DNA from: Desulfobacterales bacterium
GTDB lineage: Bacteria; Desulfobacterota; Desulfobacteria; Desulfobacterales; RPRI01
Length of the DNA: 5,752 bases
NCBI GenBank assembly: GCA_020052975.1
Contig: JAGVOC010000340.1
Location: 1-5,752 of the forward strand
Reading direction: 5' to 3'
The notes beneath the pieces are model-generated. The model did not search any database. It was given only the letters and a program-made list of their open reading frames with translations, and was not told the DNA's origin. Position numbers and translations under genes: made by a program. Shown in pieces: positions 5,275 to 5,752 of the stretch. How positions within the stretch are numbered: position 1 is the stretch's first letter; each line of letters begins with the position of its first letter.

Positions 5275-5357
5275 AATTCGTGAAAAGCCAAAACACCGTC
5301 TTTCTTAGCCGGGAACTGTGATTAAACAACTTTTTTGAAAATTTTATCTTTTGGAGG

Positions 5358-5400
5358 CCGGTCATTGACTCTGCAGTAAAGTCAACGACCGGGTTATTTT
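5358..5400 (+). terminator. Long hairpin with T-rich tail on the + strand, 3' of the propionyl-CoA synthetase gene
   Basis: CCGGTC-A-TTGACT (5358-5370) pairs with AGTCAA-C-GACCGG (5380-5392), 12 of 13 positions, around a 9-nt loop containing CTGCAG. The plus strand continues GTTATTTTATTT, a T-rich tail. For the leftward gene ending at 5411 the hairpin starts 18 bases past the stop with an A-rich lead-in, but the bases after it (CCTCCAAAAG) are not T-rich. It may still end that transcript as a bidirectional or imperfect terminator. Confidence 0.55.
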
Positions 5401-5410
5401 ATTTGCAGGA

Positions 5411-5752
5411 TTATTTCCTCGCACCTGCGTAGCCGATTTTTTCCAATGCCTCTTTCATCTCATCTAAAATTACAGGGTCGTCAATTGTTGCCGGTATCTT
5501 GAATTCCTTGTTGTCGGCAATCTTCTGTATGGTTCCTCTCAGTATTTTACCGGAGCGTGTTTTGGGAAGGCGCTTTACAACCGTTGCCGTTTTAAAAGAT
5601 GCGACTGCCCCGATCCTGTCTCTTACCATCTTGACGACTTCTTTTACTATTTCATCCTGGCTGCGCGTAACTCCGGCTTTGAGCACTATAAAGCCTATGG
5701 GAACCTGACCTTTAAGCTGGTCATCAACTCCCAGAACCGCACATTCAGCTAC
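5411..5752 (-). CDS. prpE: Propionyl-CoA (or acetyl-CoA) synthetase, C-terminal part (5' end outside window)
   Basis: The frame is open from the right edge (5752) to TAA at 5411-5413, giving 113 residues of the C-terminal domain of an AMP-forming short-chain acyl-CoA synthetase. The GTG at 5684-5686 is internal and not a start. Key evidence is the A10 motif LPKTRSGKILR (62-72 of the visible part), whose Lys69 is the adenylation lysine, preceded by RDRIGAVASFK (45-54) and followed by IPATIDDPVILDEM (86-99). The TIDDP segment is typical of PrpE/ACSS3-type propionyl-CoA synthetases rather than AcsA, though acetyl-CoA synthetase cannot be excluded from this fragment. The enzyme would convert propionate (or acetate), ATP and CoA to acyl-CoA, AMP and pyrophosphate in the cytosol. 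The Lys69 in such enzymes is often controlled by acetylation. Confidence 0.93.
   Translation of the reverse strand, partial: VAECAVLGVDDQLKGQVPIGFIVLKAGVTRSQDEIVKEVVKMVRDRIGAVASFKTATVVKRLPKTRSGKILRGTIQKIADNKEFKIPATIDDPVILDEMKEALEKIGYAGARK

Larger units (their letters stand above)
4946..5410. other. 465-bp intergenic region without a supported gene
   Basis: This spacer lies between the upstream side of the membrane-anchored gene and the 3' end of the propionyl-CoA synthetase gene. It holds the strong ribosome binding site (4954-4960), an A/T palindrome CTAAAAA/TTTTTAG (4982-4988 with 4992-4998), a loose CATCCG/CGGATG pair (5073-5078 with 5105-5110), two REP-like palindromes (5182-5201 and 5242-5274), and a hairpin with a T-rich tail (5358-5400). 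I found no convincing -35/-10 pair for the leftward gene. Open frames here are short and lack coding character. Confidence 0.6.

Overview
The window looks like an ordinary chromosomal stretch of a moderately AT-rich anaerobe, most likely a sulfate-reducing or syntrophic member of the Desulfobacterota (Desulfobacterales type). That guess is an inference. It rests on the gene mix (two acyl-CoA synthetases, a tandem-ACT protein, a TetR regulator with a very basic N-terminus), on protein style, and on GC-rich palindromic repeats between genes. No phage, plasmid, CRISPR, tRNA or rRNA signal was found.

Layout. The left half reads on the + strand: the C-terminal end of an unrecognised protein (1-249); an intergenic region packed with a REP-like palindrome, a hairpin terminator and a MITE-like repeat (264-503); an ANL-superfamily acyl-CoA synthetase (534-2060); a small hairpin repeat between 9-bp direct repeats (2053-2123); a tandem ACT-domain protein with a good sigma-70-type promoter and a perfect dyad (2119-2698); and a TetR-family regulator (2950-3582). 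The right half reads on the - strand: an HD-domain phosphohydrolase (3613-4371), a small membrane-anchored protein (4457-4945), a 465-bp intergenic region with two REP-like palindromes, and the C-terminal third or less of a propionyl/acetyl-CoA synthetase (5411-5752, running off the edge).

How the genes may work together. Acyl-CoA synthetase, ACT sensor protein and TetR regulator lie in the same direction and could form a small fatty- or organic-acid activation locus, but each has its own intergenic gap and the last two have their own promoter candidates, so a single operon is not shown. The HD protein and the membrane-anchored protein are probably co-transcribed on the opposite strand.

Most notable points. 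(1) The acyl-CoA synthetase has a degenerate ATP P-loop and a Phe in place of the usual catalytic Lys near its C-terminus, whereas the second synthetase keeps the canonical Lys. (2) Two insertion-like repeats related by sequence are each flanked by 8-9 bp direct repeats; one sits in the T-tract of a terminator, and the other's right-hand duplication forms the -35 box of the ACT gene. (3) Two hairpins lying 3' of minus-strand genes carry their T-rich tail on the plus strand. I do not see evidence of a wholly new multi-gene system.
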